This document shows positions 32,476 to 44,039 of a stretch of DNA of 64,000 nt, piece by piece. Position 1 is the stretch's first letter. Each line of letters opens with the position of its first letter. The notes under the pieces are model-generated. The model was not told the origin of the DNA and made no database searches. It saw only the letters and a program-made list of their open reading frames with translations. Origin of the DNA: Symbiodinium natans (Eukaryota > Sar > Dinophyceae > Suessiales > Symbiodiniaceae); contig CAJNDS010002202.1 of the NCBI GenBank assembly GCA_905221605.1, forward strand, positions 815,879 to 879,878, written 5' to 3'. The position numbers and the translations under genes are program-made.

Positions 32476-33140
32476 CTCCAGAGAAGAACCATGTCCATGA
32501 TGCATCCCGTGTGGTACTGAGAACTCGCATGAACAAGCTCATCGTCGACCCCAAACCCTAAACGCGGTTCGACCCCCTCAAGACGAAGCCACGGCTCTAT
32601 ACACCTATACCCTAAGACCCTAAGACCCTATGACCCTAAGACCCTAAAACCCTAAAACCCCAAAACCCCAAAACCCTAAAACCCTAAAAGCCCAAAACCC
32701 CAAAACCGTAAAACCATAAAACCATAGTACTGGTTTCTGGGATGTGCCATTGGAAGCATTGGGACCGAGGCCCCAGGCAACGTAGGGCCGTCGCGATGCT
32801 GTGCACCCTGTGTGCCAGTGGCGCCTGCGTCTGCAGAACCTAAACCCTAAACCCTAAACCCTAAACCCTGGTGGCAACCTGAACGCCAGAAACGTCACGA
32901 GCCCAACTCCTGTTACGGAAGTTGAGGCGTAATTGATCCTAGTAGGGCTTAGGTCTTGGGGTGTCGGGTTCAGAGTTCGCAAGAAGGAAGATGAACATAT
33001 TCATGTTATCACTGACTTCATTCAAGTTCCGTAGCGGCCAGACTACCTGGAACCATGTCGCATGGAACAACACGACTCTCCGTTGCATCCGCACGGCAGT
33101 GCAGCCCACAAGGCCTTCGACCTAAACCCCCAACCCTACT

Positions 33141-33240
33141 TGGTAGCCCAGAAACCATATTAGAAATAAGGGCACCCTGTTTTGGGTTGGCTATTTTTTA
33201 TAACCAAAAAAGGGGTAAGGGGTACCACTGGGCTGCCAAG
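33141..33240 (+). mobile_element. TIR element, family A
   Basis: Same ends and interior, with a short internal deletion. Confidence 0.85.
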
Positions 33241-34089
33241 AGCTGCTATTTGGGTCATTCTTAGTACCGCTTAAGGGGATTTACATTTTGGATCCTCCCA
33301 GGTGTCTGGGATACCCTAAACCCCCAAAACTCTAAACCCTACAATCCTAAACCCTGAGAATAAGCTGTGGCTTGGGTTTCGGGTTTAGCGCTGTGGTTGA
33401 GCTAGATTGTGGGACTTATCTAGAGTTTCAGGCTTTAGGGCTTCAAAACACTATAGGATTTGGGCGAAACAAACCCTAAACCCTAAACCCTAAACCCTAA
33501 CAACCCTAAACCCCAGACCCACTCTCAGCGAGCGGCCTGACAAGCGGCTGGCCGTGCCTATGGCCAGCGGCTCCATGGGAAGATCCGGCGGAAAGAGTTT
33601 TTGGGACTTTGGGGTTTAGGGTTTAGGGCTTACGGTTTAGGGTTTAGGGTTTCGGGTTTAGGGTCTAGGGTTTGGGGCTTACTAGGGATTCCCAATTGTC
33701 TACTGCCTTGACAAACCCTTCAAAAGCCTGCCCGTGGACCCCTAAACCCTAAGCCATAAGCTCCAGGCCCTAAACCTGAAACCCTAAGCCCTCAACCTTA
33801 AACCCTAAACCAGAAATTCAGAAGGGCTATGCCCTGGAAGTGTAGGGTTTGGTGCTTAGCGTCCGGGGCGTGGTCGAGGGTTCCTTGCTGGAAGGTCTGC
33901 AGGCTTTACAAGGACTTGCTTAAGGGTTTAGGGTTTAAGGTTGGGAGGAGTATATCCCTAAATCCTAAATCCTAAACCCTAACTAAACCCCAAATTCTAA
34001 CCTTTCTGTAGCAATCTTGGGTAGGGTTGCATCAGAATTCTTCTTGTCGGGTTGGCGTCGATCACTGCCCGAGCAAAGTCGACGCAGGC

Positions 34090-34208
34090 AGGGTTTTGGG
34101 TTTTGGGTTTTGGGTTTTGGGTTTTGGGTTTAGGGTTTAGGGTTTAGGGTTTAGGGTTTAGGGTTTAGGGTTTAGGGTTTAGGGTTTAGGGTTTAGGGTT
34201 TAGGGTTT
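34090..34208 (+). repeat. TTTTGG G to TTTAGGG array
   Basis: Five TTTTGGG units switch abruptly to about 11 TTTAGGG units. Confidence 0.95.
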
Positions 34209-34775
34209 CCTTCTTCCGGTCAGGTTTGACAGGCTTTGATTCAAAACCTCGAGCTTCCTTTCGGTTTGGGGCTCTCTGGACCGATCTTGCGCCTTCATTG
34301 AGGGTTTGGGGTTTAGGGTTTGGGGTTTGGGGTTTAGGGTTTAGGGTTTAGGGTTTAGGGTTTAGGGCTTAGGACCCCGAACTTGCTCGTAGTACTTGGA
34401 GGTTCATGGGTGCTTATAACCCCACCTATAAGTCGAGCTGAGACTGCTGCGCTTTCAGGGGCATTTGCCTCGCATCCCGGGCCTGTAATTTGAAACCCTA
34501 AACCCTGGACCCTAAACACTAAACGCCGTGTGAACGCATCCCACAACAATCTTGCGGTTAAACTGCTGCTGTCCTGTGAAAGGGCCCCATGATTGAGGAT
34601 CGGAAGAGGCTTTCTCAAAGATTCGCAGATTCTCGGGATATGCCGGGATTCGTGCTGGAACATCCCCTAAACCCTGAACCCTAAACCCTCGACCCTCAAC
34701 CCTAAACCCTTACACTACAGTGATGGCTACTCTCTGGACAGCCCTGAAGGACAGAAACTGCACAAGCTTGTCTGG

Positions 34776-34875
34776 CTGGTTCTTAGTAGGGAATGAGGGA
34801 GTAGTTTAGGGTTTTGGGTTTAGGGTTTAGGGTTTATACAGGGCTCGAATTCCCTCATTCCCCACTACGAACCAG
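34776..34875 (+). mobile_element. TIR element, family E, with telomeric core
   Basis: Ends CTGGTTCTTAGTAGGGAATG and its complement; between them lie TTTAGGG units instead of the AT-rich core of the other copy. Confidence 0.8.
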
Positions 34876-35058
34876 GTGGTTGTTTTCCATTGCGCGAGCT
34901 GCTTGCGTTGCAGCGGTCGTGCTTGAAATGAGCGGCGATTGAAAGAATGGCTGGGGCAGATCTACTGAGCATCTCTGGCTGAACCGTGTGTCAACGCTCT
35001 GTTAGTGATTACCCTACTGCACCCGACTACCCGACAGCCGGAGACCCTATCCATTTGG

Positions 35059-35532
35059 GGTCCGCCGACCCTGGCGGCGTGTTGCATGGGTTTGAGGAAC
35101 CCGGGGGGGGGGGGGTCGGTGCACAATTTTTTCGTGGAGGACCGCGCCACCCACACAGCGTAAACAGGCGGTTCAGCACAGGGGGGTAGGGGCGCCCTCA
35201 GCAAAATCAGCGTTTTCGGCACCCCCCCACCCCCACCCCACCCCCCCCACCCCCACCCCCACCCACCCCCCACCGCCAATAAGGGGGAGGGGAACACCCA
35301 CAGCCACCCCCCCCACCCAACCCCCCCCACCCCCAAAAAGGCCCCCCCCCACCCCCCCCCCCCCACCGCCCCCAACCCCCCGCCCCCCCCCCTTCCTCCC
35401 CCCACCCCCACCCCCCCCCACATTGGAAGGCCCTTAGCTTGCCTTGGTGCTCCCCCCCCAGAGGAAACTCTGCCGGCAGGCAACATGTTTCGAACATGCG
35501 AACGACCCCAACTTGCTCCAGGGGGTCGGCGG
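35059..35532 (+). mobile_element. TIR element, family J, 474 bp
   Basis: The same ends as 19972-20192 (GGTCCGCCGACCCTGG; CTCCAGGGGGTCGGCGG), but a larger C-rich interior of CCCCCACCC units. The 209-codon frame on the minus strand is low-complexity Gly/Trp. Confidence 0.75.
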
Positions 35533-36341
35533 CTGGCTCTTAAATCCGGCCCCCGCGCCGCCCGTGGTCCAGGGCGGAGCCCGCGTCGCACTAAAGCGCT
35601 AGCTTTAAGGGGCGAGCGCCGAGCCGCCGACCCCGCCCAAAAATTGCTTCAAATTCGCGCGGGGCCCCTTCGGGAGGCCTCCAAAACGGCATCCAAGGGG
35701 ACGCAACACGCGGTGGTGCGAAAAGCACGAAAACCTCGTAAAAACCATGGGTTTTTACGAAAACCGAGGCCACAAAACACCCGCAGCACCCCATTAAACC
35801 CTCACGGCGCGCATCATCGGCCCTAGCTTTTCACATGGGGCGCGCGCCAGGCCGAAAACCACGTTTTTCAAGGTTTGGGGGGGGTACCGGAAGCCCAAAA
35901 CCAGGCGAGCATCATGAGCATCAGCAGCCCTGGCCCGCGGCCCCAAGGCAGAAAAAACGCTGAAAAACGCTGAAATCACCGTAAATACCGTGTTTTTATG
36001 AGGTTTTTCACGCGTGCCTCCGACCCCCACCCTGTTGCCCTTGACCCGCCCAAAGTGCGCATCATCGAAACCCACGTCCGGGGGGGGGGTCTGCTGATGC
36101 TGCTGATGCGCGGGGTCCGGGCGCATCATCGAGCCATCGTTTCTCATGGGCTTCGTGGGGGGGTCCGGGCCCACGGCCCAGAGACCCAGCTGATGCTCAT
36201 GATGCTCGGTTTGGGGGGGGTTCCAACAGCAGAAAACCTCGTAAATACCGAGTGTTTTGTGGGTCCACGTAAAAACGCCCCTAAAATCGCTCATTTTACG
36301 CGCTCGAACGGCTTCGTGCCTACAAAACACCCGAACAGCAG

Positions 36342-36373
36342 GACCCCGAATGCCCTTAAGGGCATTCGGGGTC
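36342..36373. repeat. 32-bp perfect palindrome in a longer hairpin
   Basis: GACCCCGAATGCCCTT followed by its exact complement; imperfect pairing extends to about 36300-36412. Confidence 0.9.
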
Positions 36374-36602
36374 TTGCTTTTGGGGGTTTCGTGGGCACGC
36401 AAGCGTTCAAGCACATACAATCGGCGTGTTTAAGGGGGTTTTGGATGGCCTGGGGGAGGCCGCTGATGCCCTTTCCTGGGTCCCAAAAGGCTTCCCAAGC
36501 CCAAAAACACGTGTTTACAGCGTTTTCTGAAGGTTTTTCGAAGGCAAAACGCATGCATAGAATGCTTTTAAGGCCCCCAAACCAACCCACTGATGCTCCT
36601 GA

Positions 36603-36653
36603 TGCGCGCGCGCGCGCGCGCGCGCGGGGGGGGGGGGGGGGGGGGGGGGGGAG
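36603..36653 (+). repeat. (GC)n followed by a G run
   Basis: About 12 GC dinucleotides, then about 25 G. Could form Z-DNA and G-quadruplex; prone to sequencing error. Confidence 0.9.
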
Positions 36654-36833
36654 GGAGGGGGGGCGAAGGCAGGAGAAAGAGAGACAGAGAGAAGGAGAGG
36701 ACAAAGACACGGGAAAGAGAAGACAGTGCCAAGGTTCAAGGTTTCGTGCTTTGGGGGGCGGGGGCCGGCCCGTGCCGCTAGGCCTGAAATTTATGTTAAG
36801 GGTCACGATTTTCGTAAACCCCCAAATAATCAG

Positions 36834-36865
36834 CCAAGCAAGCTTGTTGCCAAGCAAGCTTGTTG
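36834..36865 (+). repeat. 16-bp direct duplication
   Basis: CAAGCAAGCTTGTTGC twice in a row. Confidence 0.9.
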
Positions 36866-37475
36866 CAGTAACGATGTGGATGTAGTTCAGAGCTTAGGAC
36901 GAAGGTTTGTAGGCTTTCGGGTTGACAGGAAAATAAGGGGAAAACAAGCACAGTCGGACATTTTAGATCATCGGCTAGGTGTACATATATGTGGTTGAGA
37001 AGGAGTACTGTTGGCAATTAACTCAGCTCCTGCAAGTAGAACACTTCCCTTGGTCACATTCGTTCTCTGGTCAAGCCAACAGATGTGTCCGAAGCCCCAA
37101 CGAGGCCACAAGAACCTAAACCTCTCAACCCGATACTTGCCTAAGTAATGAGCATAGCACGGGGGGTTTAATGCTCAGGGCTTAAGTCAACCACGCATGT
37201 TTGCGAGCATGTTTCTTTTCTGCGCACGAGGGGTGGGAAGGGCATGATCTTTCTGAAGCCCTACACCCCAAACCCTCAACCCCAAACCGCAAACCCCAAA
37301 CCCCAAACCCCAAACCCCAAACCCTACACCCTAAACCCCAAACCTCAAACCCTAAACCCTAAACCCTTGGAGTGGTTCGTGCCCCAGCCAGCGCGCGGTA
37401 TCGGCCCTCTACTCCGAAAAAAAAAACACAGCACTTGGATCAGTGGATCGTGGTCACCTCGGCCACTTCCGGCGG

Positions 37476-37627
37476 TAGGGTTTAGGGTTTAGGGTTTAGG
37501 GTTTAGGGTTTAGGGTTTAGGGTTTAGGGTTTAGGGTTTAGGGTTTAGGGTTTAGGGTTTAGGGTTTAGGGTTTAGGGTTTAGGGTTTAGAGGTTTAGGG
37601 TTTAGGGTTTAGGGTTTAGGGTTTAGG
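37476..37627 (+). repeat. long (TTTAGGG)n tract
   Basis: About 21 units with one GTTTAGA slip. Confidence 0.95.
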
Positions 37628-37773
37628 CGGGCTTAGGGGACTCCACCTCGGACCCTTCGCCTGGTTGCTGAGCCTTTTAGGGGTACAAGGAGGGGCCCCT
37701 AGAATGGACCCATAATCTTAATTCCCCTGCATCACCCCCCATATAGACCTTGTGATGAGTCCCTAGACCAAAT

Positions 37774-37841
37774 TCGGGTTTAGGGTTTAGGGTTTAGGGT
37801 TTAGGGTTTAGGGTTTAGGGTTTAGGGTTTAGGGTTTAGGG
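37774..37841 (+). repeat. (TTTAGGG)n tract
   Basis: Nine perfect units, next to an inverted-repeat element. Confidence 0.95.
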
Positions 37842-37842
37842 C

Positions 37843-37959
37843 TACTAGACCCAGGAGTACCCCAAAAAATGAAAAGGGTACCCTTTTTGGTTTTAAGGGG
37901 GTTGCAAGGGAACCCCAACCCTAGAACAAGGAAATCAGGGCCTACTCCGGGTCCTAGTA
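37843..37959 (+). mobile_element. TIR element, family N
   Basis: TACTAGACCCAGGAGTA ... TACTCCGGGTCCTAGTA; core GGGTACCCTTTTTGG. A lone end is at about 31523-31540. Confidence 0.75.
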
Positions 37960-38339
37960 TACCTAAGTAGCCATTCTAGGGGTTGTACCTCGGGCCCTTA
38001 CGGTTGCACCCTTGGGTTTTTCGGGGAAGCTTCATGCCGAACTCCCGAGACCCTAAACCCTAAAAAGGCCTAAGCCCCCCTAAACCCCTATATAAGACCC
38101 TGAAAGCCTCGAACCGGAAACCCTAAATCAACAACCCGAAAGCCAAAGCTTAGACCCTAAAACCCTAAACCCTAAACCCTAAGACCCTAAAACACTAAAA
38201 CCCTAAACCCTAAACCCTATATAGGACCCTGAAGCATCCTCGAACCAAAGGTTTGGCCCTCTGCCAACTGGAAGATCTGGGAGATTGCAGGCTCCCTGAG
38301 CCCTAAGTTTAACAAACCCTGGAACACTATAAACCCTAG

Positions 38340-38425
38340 AAAGCCCTAAACCCTAAACCCTAAACCCTAAACCCTAAACCCTAAACCCTAAACCCTACAC
38401 CCTAAACCCTAAACCCTGAACCCTA
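38340..38425 (-). repeat. (CCCTAAA)n tract
   Basis: About 11 units. Confidence 0.95.
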
Positions 38426-39329
38426 GAAAGGCCGAAGCCCCAGGCTTTGAAAGCCAAACCCATGAAAACAAAACCCGCCGCAAACACGCCAAACCTACTT
38501 TTTTGCAGGCCTCCTAAAAATCTTATAAGGGTTTAGAAGCTTTTTGCAGGTCACAAATCTCTAAACCCTAAACCCTAAACCCTAAACCCTAAACCCTAAA
38601 CTTATAAGGGTTTTGAAACTGAAGCACCCCAAAAAAAAGTGTTGCAAAAAAAGGGCCCAGCAAACGTGGGCTTCAAGGGTTTCTGAAGGTGGAACCCTGA
38701 AAAAAGTTCATCCCCTAGGCTTGTACCTTGCACTAGGGTTTAGGGTTTAGGGTTTAGGGTTTCGGGTTTAGGGTTTAGGGCGACTTGAGTTTGTACCCTT
38801 GGGTTTTGGGGGACATCCTTAAGGTAGTCTAAGGGTCATAATTTGGGCGTGTATTAAGGGAACCTTTAGGGGTACAACCTTAGGGGTACGAGTCTTACTC
38901 CCGTGTAATCCCCCTAGGAGCCTGAACCCTAAAGAATAAACCCTAAATCCTAAACCTTGAACCCTCTACCTATTAAAAATCGTTAGCCCCCTGAGCCTGG
39001 GGCGAGTCCAAACCAAGTTCTGTTGGAGCCAGCAATCAGGCACAGGACGCTTTCTTGGCGAACTCCTCCCCAAGAAGACTTCCTAAACCCTCACCTTCTT
39101 GAACTCCCTAATCCTCTGGCTATGATCCCCATAAATCTACAGTTTCGAACTAAGCCCTAAACCCTAAACCCTAAACCCTAAAGCCTAAACCCTATACCCC
39201 ACCTAAGGGGTTTAGGTTCTCGGGTAGCCTCTGGACAGGACCCAACGGAATGCAGGTCTCATACTAGAAGAGGGATGGCCCGAAAGCATCGATTTGCCGT
39301 GCGTTGACTCCATGCACTTGACTCTTTGT

Positions 39330-39480
39330 AATCGAACTGTATGCACTTGGAGAAATGTATGCCCTTACATGGTTGCATAGTCACTTGTACACTGCACTTG
39401 TATGCACTGGAACTGCATGGCATTCAAGTGTGTGGAGTTGAATGCCATGCACTTGTGGTCAACTCTGTAGACTTTTCATC
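39330..39480 (+). repeat. degenerate TGCACTTG units
   Basis: Scattered ATGCACTTG / ACTGCACTTG words, related to the 14-bp satellite at 40966-41390. Confidence 0.7.
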
Positions 39481-39628
39481 GGCGTTGAAGACAACGCCGA
39501 GCTCCAGCGGCCGGTCGCGGCACGCACCTGCGCCGGTGCAAGGAAAGAAGCAAAAACCACACAAGCACAAAAACAGACAAAAGAGGTGGAGTCTAAGTAA
39601 GGGCCGTGCATGTTGGTCGCCATGGACT

Positions 39629-39916
39629 TCCATGCTATTTGCGAGGTTTTCGCATGTCCGGAATTCCGCTTCCATGCTATTTGCGGTGTTTTCAAGCGCC
39701 CAGTTGTCCGTTACCATGCTATTTGCGGTGTTTTCAAGCGCCATATGTCCGTTACCATACTCTTTGCGGTGTTTTCGAGCGCCCAGATGTCCGTTACCAT
39801 GCTATTTGCGGTGTTTTCATGCGCCCAGATGTCCGTTACCATGCTATTTGCGGTGTTTTCATGCGCCCAGATGTCCGTTACCATGCTATTTGCGGTGTTT
39901 TCAGACACCCAGCGTG
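39629..39916 (+). repeat. 42-bp satellite, about seven units
   Basis: Unit starts TCCGTTACCATGCTATTTGC; a 42-base period is a multiple of 3, so long frames stay open (minus: HENTANSMVTDIWA). Confidence 0.92.
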
Positions 39917-40316
39917 TCCGCGGCGTACTACATCTGTACTACAAACAGTCGACTTTCCAGCCACGGCAGCTCCGCGTGTCCGCGGCGTACTACGTTTGTA
40001 CTACAAAATGTCAACTATCCAGCCACGGGGAAGCTCCGGGGGCGTCCGTGGCGTACTACATTTGTACTACAAAAGTTGACTTTCCAGACACGGGGAAGCT
40101 CCGGGCGTCCCCGGCGTACTCCATTTGTACTACAAAAGTCGACTTTCCAGCCACGGAAGCTCCGCGTGTCCGCGGCGTACTACGTTTGTACTACAAAAAT
40201 CGACTTTCCAGCCACGGAAGCTCCGGGTGTCCGCGGCGTACTACGTTTGTACTACAAAAAGTAGACTTTGCAGCCACGGAAGTCCCCGGCGTACTATGTC
40301 TGTACTACAAGAGTCG
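39914..40316 (+). repeat. ~61-bp satellite, about six units
   Basis: Unit TGTCCGCGGCGTACTACG..., with GACTTTCCAGCCACGG. Confidence 0.92.
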
Positions 40317-40826
40317 AAAAACAAAAAACGCAAAAACACGACGGTTTTGGCACCGCGACCACGCGAAAACCCGCAGAGGTGTTACGTTTGTATGTCAGGA
40401 AACGCAAAAACACGACGGTTTTGGCACCGCGCCAACGCCGACAGCCGCAGAGGGGTTACGTTTGTATGTGAAAAAACGCAAAAAAACGATGGTTTTAGCA
40501 CCGCGACCCGGCGATTAGCCGCAGAGGGTTGTCCGCGCACCGACAAAAACGCAAAACAACGACGGTTTTAGCACCGCGACCACGCCGAAACCCGCAGAGG
40601 GTTGTCCGCGCACCGACAAAAACGCAAAAAGACGACGGTTTTAGCGCCGCGACCACGCCGAAACCCGCAGAGGGTTGTCCGCGGACACAAAGAAACGTAA
40701 AAAAACGATGGTTTTAGCACCGCGACCACGCCGAAACCCGCAGAGGGTTGTCCGCGGACACAAAGAAACGTAAAAAAAACGACGGTTTTAGCACCGCGAC
40801 CACGCCGAAACCCGCAGAGGGTTGCA
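40317..40826 (+). repeat. ~72-bp satellite, seven units
   Basis: Unit ACGACGGTTTTAGCACCGCG ... CCCGCAGAGGGTTGTCCGCG; early units carry GTTACGTTTGTATGT, close to the 61-bp satellite. Confidence 0.92.
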
Positions 40827-40965
40827 ATCCCGATTGGCGATGTCAACCCAGCCCGCCGCCTTAGAAAGAGTAATTTTAATTTAGAAATCTAGGACTGGGT
40901 ACGAAGGTCTAGTAAATTCTACGTAAATCTTGAAGTTTGTATTCACTTGTATACTAAACTCTATG

Positions 40966-41390
40966 CAATTCACTCTATGCACTTCACTCTATGCACTTAA
41001 CTCTATGCACTTCACTCTATGCACTTCACTCTATGCACTTCACTCTATGCACTTCACTCTATGCACTTCACTCTATGCACTTCACTCTATGCACTTCACT
41101 CTATGCACTTCACTCTATGCACTTCACTCTATGCACTTCACTCTATGCGCTTCACTCTGTGCACTTCACTCTGTGCACTTGCCTCTATGCACTTCACTCT
41201 GTGCACTTTGCTCTATGCGCTTCACTCTATGCACTTCGCTCTATGCACTTCACTCTATGCACTTCGCTCTATGCACTTCACTCTCTGCACTTCACTCTAT
41301 GCACTTCAGTCTATGCACTTCAGTCTATGCACTTAACTCTATGCACTTCACTCTATGCACTTCACTCTATGCACTTCAGTCTATGTTGTT
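40966..41390 (+). repeat. 14-bp satellite, about 30 units
   Basis: TTCACTCTATGCAC repeated with few variants. Because 14 is not a multiple of 3 and no stop arises, all three plus frames stay open (178, 161, 105 codons of MHFTLCTSLYALHS-type). Confidence 0.95.
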
Positions 41391-42015
41391 GTGTCAGGGG
41401 GCTCCGCACGGAAGAACCCTTCGCGATGCTTTCGGGAATTCGGAGTACATTAAAGGAAAGCTCTGAAGGCTTTTAATTAAGGGTTTTAGGGTTTAGGGTT
41501 TAGGGTTTAGTGCGTATTTGGATGCCTTGATCCTCTCAACCCTCTGAAGTGTCTCCCTATAGACACCCTCAGGCCCGGATGGCTACATTGTGGGCCATTT
41601 GTGGCGCGGCAGCCAAGCGCCTGCCCCAACCCCCCTCTCCGCCCTGATGAGATCAGGTTTTTTTTGGGGCCTTTCGGTGTCTGAACCCCCTAAACCCTAA
41701 ACCCTAAACCCTAAACCCTAAACACTAAACTTGCTTGTTTGGCTCGAGTTCGGTCCGGGCCCGGAATTTCGGGAATGAGAGTTCTAGCTTTTCACAGGAG
41801 CCTCCCAAACAGCTCCCTAAAAACTAAACCCTAAACCCTAAACCCTAAACCCTAAACCCTAAACACCCAAGCCCTAAGTTGGGCGCAACTCCCGCCAGCA
41901 AGCCAAGATCGATGGTGTGCCCCTGGCTTGCGCGCGGCTGTCCCTAACGCGCCGCGCCCAAATCCTACAGAGCTCAGTAGCCCGATAGAACTCTTCAAGA
42001 CAAAGGGTTTAGGCT

Positions 42016-42145
42016 GTAGGGTTTATAGGGTTTGTAGGGTTTATAGGGTTTATAGGATTTATAGGGTTTCTAGGGTTTCTAGGGTTTATAGGGATTATAG
42101 GGTTTAGAGGGTTTATAGGGTTTATAGGGTTTATCGGAGTTATAG
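42016..42145 (+). repeat. 9-mer GGGTTTATA array
   Basis: About 14 nine-base units; the minus strand reads an open (INP)n peptide as a result. Confidence 0.9.
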
Positions 42146-42359
42146 CGTATGTAGGGCTTATAGGGTCTAGGGTTGCTGAGGCTCCAGGGCTTCGGGCCCA
42201 AAACTCTGAACCCGTGTCCTGCATGCGCGATTGCTTGCGGAATGCAGAGACCTGGTGCAACTGGGAGGTTCGCCGGTGCGAAGAAGTGGGGTTCAGGGTT
42301 TAGGGTCTAGGGTTTAGGGTTTAGGGTTTAGGAATTAGGGTTTAGGGTAACTTGCATGA

Positions 42360-42830
42360 TTACCGGCACGTGCAGGTAGGGCTAGAAGAGGGTAGTTGTA
42401 CTTAACGTTAGAGAACTTCTAACCATGAACCTGAAAGTATGGGTTCGATGCAGGGAGTTTTTATATCTTCGCATATCTTCTAATATGTAGCGTTTAGTTA
42501 TGTTTTATTATCGTTCTTTGTGTTACTTGTTTCTTTTCTGATTTTTTTTGGGGGGGAGGGGGGGGGGTGGTTCAGGATTTCGGGCTTTGGGTTGTTTTAG
42601 ATGATGAGGGTTTGCTCTTACAACTACAGCCACCTGTGAAAAAGTTGAGTTTTCCATGCTTTGAAGTCCAGAGAAGCTTTAGCGATTGAGCTCTCAAAAC
42701 GTAAGCTCGGGTGGGGGATCTCTGTGCAACCCCGGCACTCGGCAACCCCTTCGCAAGGCACCAATGCTACCCCCTAACTGCACCTTAAACCCTCCCCAAC
42801 CAACGAACCCTAAAAGCCGTGAACCTTGGG
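42360..42830. other. unique spacer
   Basis: AT-rich left part, a G7AG9 run at 42550-42567, then mixed sequence; no gene recognised. Confidence 0.5.
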
Positions 42831-42926
42831 TTTGGGGTTTGGGGTTTAGGGTTAGGGTTTAGGGTTTAGGGTTTAGGGTTTTGGGCTGCAGGGTTCAGTG
42901 TTTAGGGTTTAGGGTTTCAATTAATC

Positions 42927-43041
42927 TCGGTAGCCCAGTACCTGTATCATTTTGAAGGGCACCTTTTTGGGGTTGGTTACTTTTTAAGGGAACCCAGAAC
43001 AAACATTCAGAAAGGGACAGGGGTACCACTGGGCTACCAAG
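42927..43041 (+). mobile_element. TIR element, family A
   Basis: Complete; a family D copy starts 18 bp to the right. Confidence 0.85.
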
Positions 43042-43058
43042 TAAGGGAATCCCTCAAA

Positions 43059-43139
43059 GTCCATGTACCTGGGCCCCAAAAACCTTGCATAGGAGACACT
43101 TTAAGGCCCAAGTCTACCCCATTTAGGTGCATGGACCCA
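43059..43139 (+). mobile_element. TIR element, family D, shorter copy
   Basis: Lacks about 15 bp near the left end compared with the copy at 6207. Confidence 0.8.
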
Positions 43140-43843
43140 TGGCTAAACCCTAAACCCTAAACCCTAAACCCTAAACCCTAAACCCACATAAGGATTCGAC
43201 GAAGAACAGTTCTGGAGCATTCCTCCACTAGGGGATATTGGAAGAGATCCGCTGAGGCCCGTGGGTTGCAGAATTCTGGGGTTGGGGTTTTAGGGTTTAG
43301 GGTTTAGAGTTTAGGGTTTAGGGTTTAGGGTTTAGGGTTTAGGGTTTAGGGTTTGGATTTCGGGTTTATGACTTGGAGGTTCATGGGTACTTCTAAGGCG
43401 GGCTACAAGGCTAACTGTACCTATAAGCCAGGTTAGGGTACTTATCACCCCGCTTATGAGTACAGTAAACCCGACACCCCCTGAACCCTAAACCTTAAAC
43501 CCTAAACCCTAAACCCGAAGTAAACCATACACCTTTTGTCTAGGTACTTGAACCGCTGGTATAGGGTGGCCTTAACTTAAGGAAAAGACCTGGTAATCCC
43601 CGTGAAACCAATAGCTCCAAGCCCATAAACAACAACCCTTAACACAAAATATAGTTCGCACCACCCAACTGCGCCCTAGACGAAAAGCCCTTAAACCCTA
43701 AACCCAGACACGCCGGGCGCCGGGCAGAAGCATCGATGGGCGAGGCGCTTCGCGTGTGCGGTTGGTGTCGCAGGGCTCTCATCGTCTCAACCCTGTATCC
43801 CGACTACATCTTTTTGGACCGCCAGTGGAGTATCTAGGCTTTA

Positions 43844-44029
43844 TTAGGGGTTAGGGCCATAATGATACATTCCTTTACTGCCGCCGCATCTCCACAGGAT
43901 AAACGCACAGCTTTTCATGGGCAGGGAAGGCTCGCTCAGCAAGAATCTCCCCTGCGCCAGCGTCGAATCCTCTTCTGAGCCTGGGGGGTGGTCCTCGGAT
44001 GTTGACAAGTCGATGCTATTGAGCATCCT
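43844..44029 (-). CDS. exon-like open frame
   Basis: After CCAGAGTAG the minus strand reads MLNSIDLSTSEDHPPGSEED, then STLAQGRFLLSEPSLPMKSC, through MYHYG. Acidic Ser-rich start and hydrophobic Cys-rich end. An acceptor-like AG precedes the ATG by one base. Family not recognised. Confidence 0.3.
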   Translation of the reverse strand, partial: RMLNSIDLSTSEDHPPGSEEDSTLAQGRFLLSEPSLPMKSCAFILWRCGGSKGMYHYGPNP

Positions 44030-44039
44030 ACTCTGGCCG

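Larger units (their letters stand above)
35533..37240. other. GC-rich island without telomeric repeats
   Basis: No TTTAGGG arrays for about 1.7 kb (2.2 kb with the family J element). Recurrent words AAAACCTCGTAAATACCG, GCATCATGAGCATCAG and CAAAACACCCG appear in both orientations. Long frames on both strands (295, 208, 188 codons) overlap and share peptides such as TPNALKGIRG, as expected of an inverted repeat rather than of two genes. Coding status undecided. Confidence 0.6.

Noticed and set aside
34962-35591. 209-codon Gly-rich frame
   Set aside because: Made by CCCCCACCC repeats inside a family J element.
35794-36885. Overlapping frames of 295, 208 and 188 codons as separate genes
   Set aside because: They lie on opposite strands of inverted repeats and share reciprocal peptides; no domain recognised.
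39341-40518. Long frames of 307 and 302 codons
   Set aside because: They follow 42-, 61- and 72-bp satellites; peptides are repetitive and several frames are open at once.
40966-41390. CRISPR-like array
   Set aside because: Units are contiguous with no spacers, in a eukaryotic context.
40930-41476. 178-, 161- and 105-codon frames (MHFTLCTSLYALHS type)
   Set aside because: Pure 14-bp satellite, open in all three plus frames.
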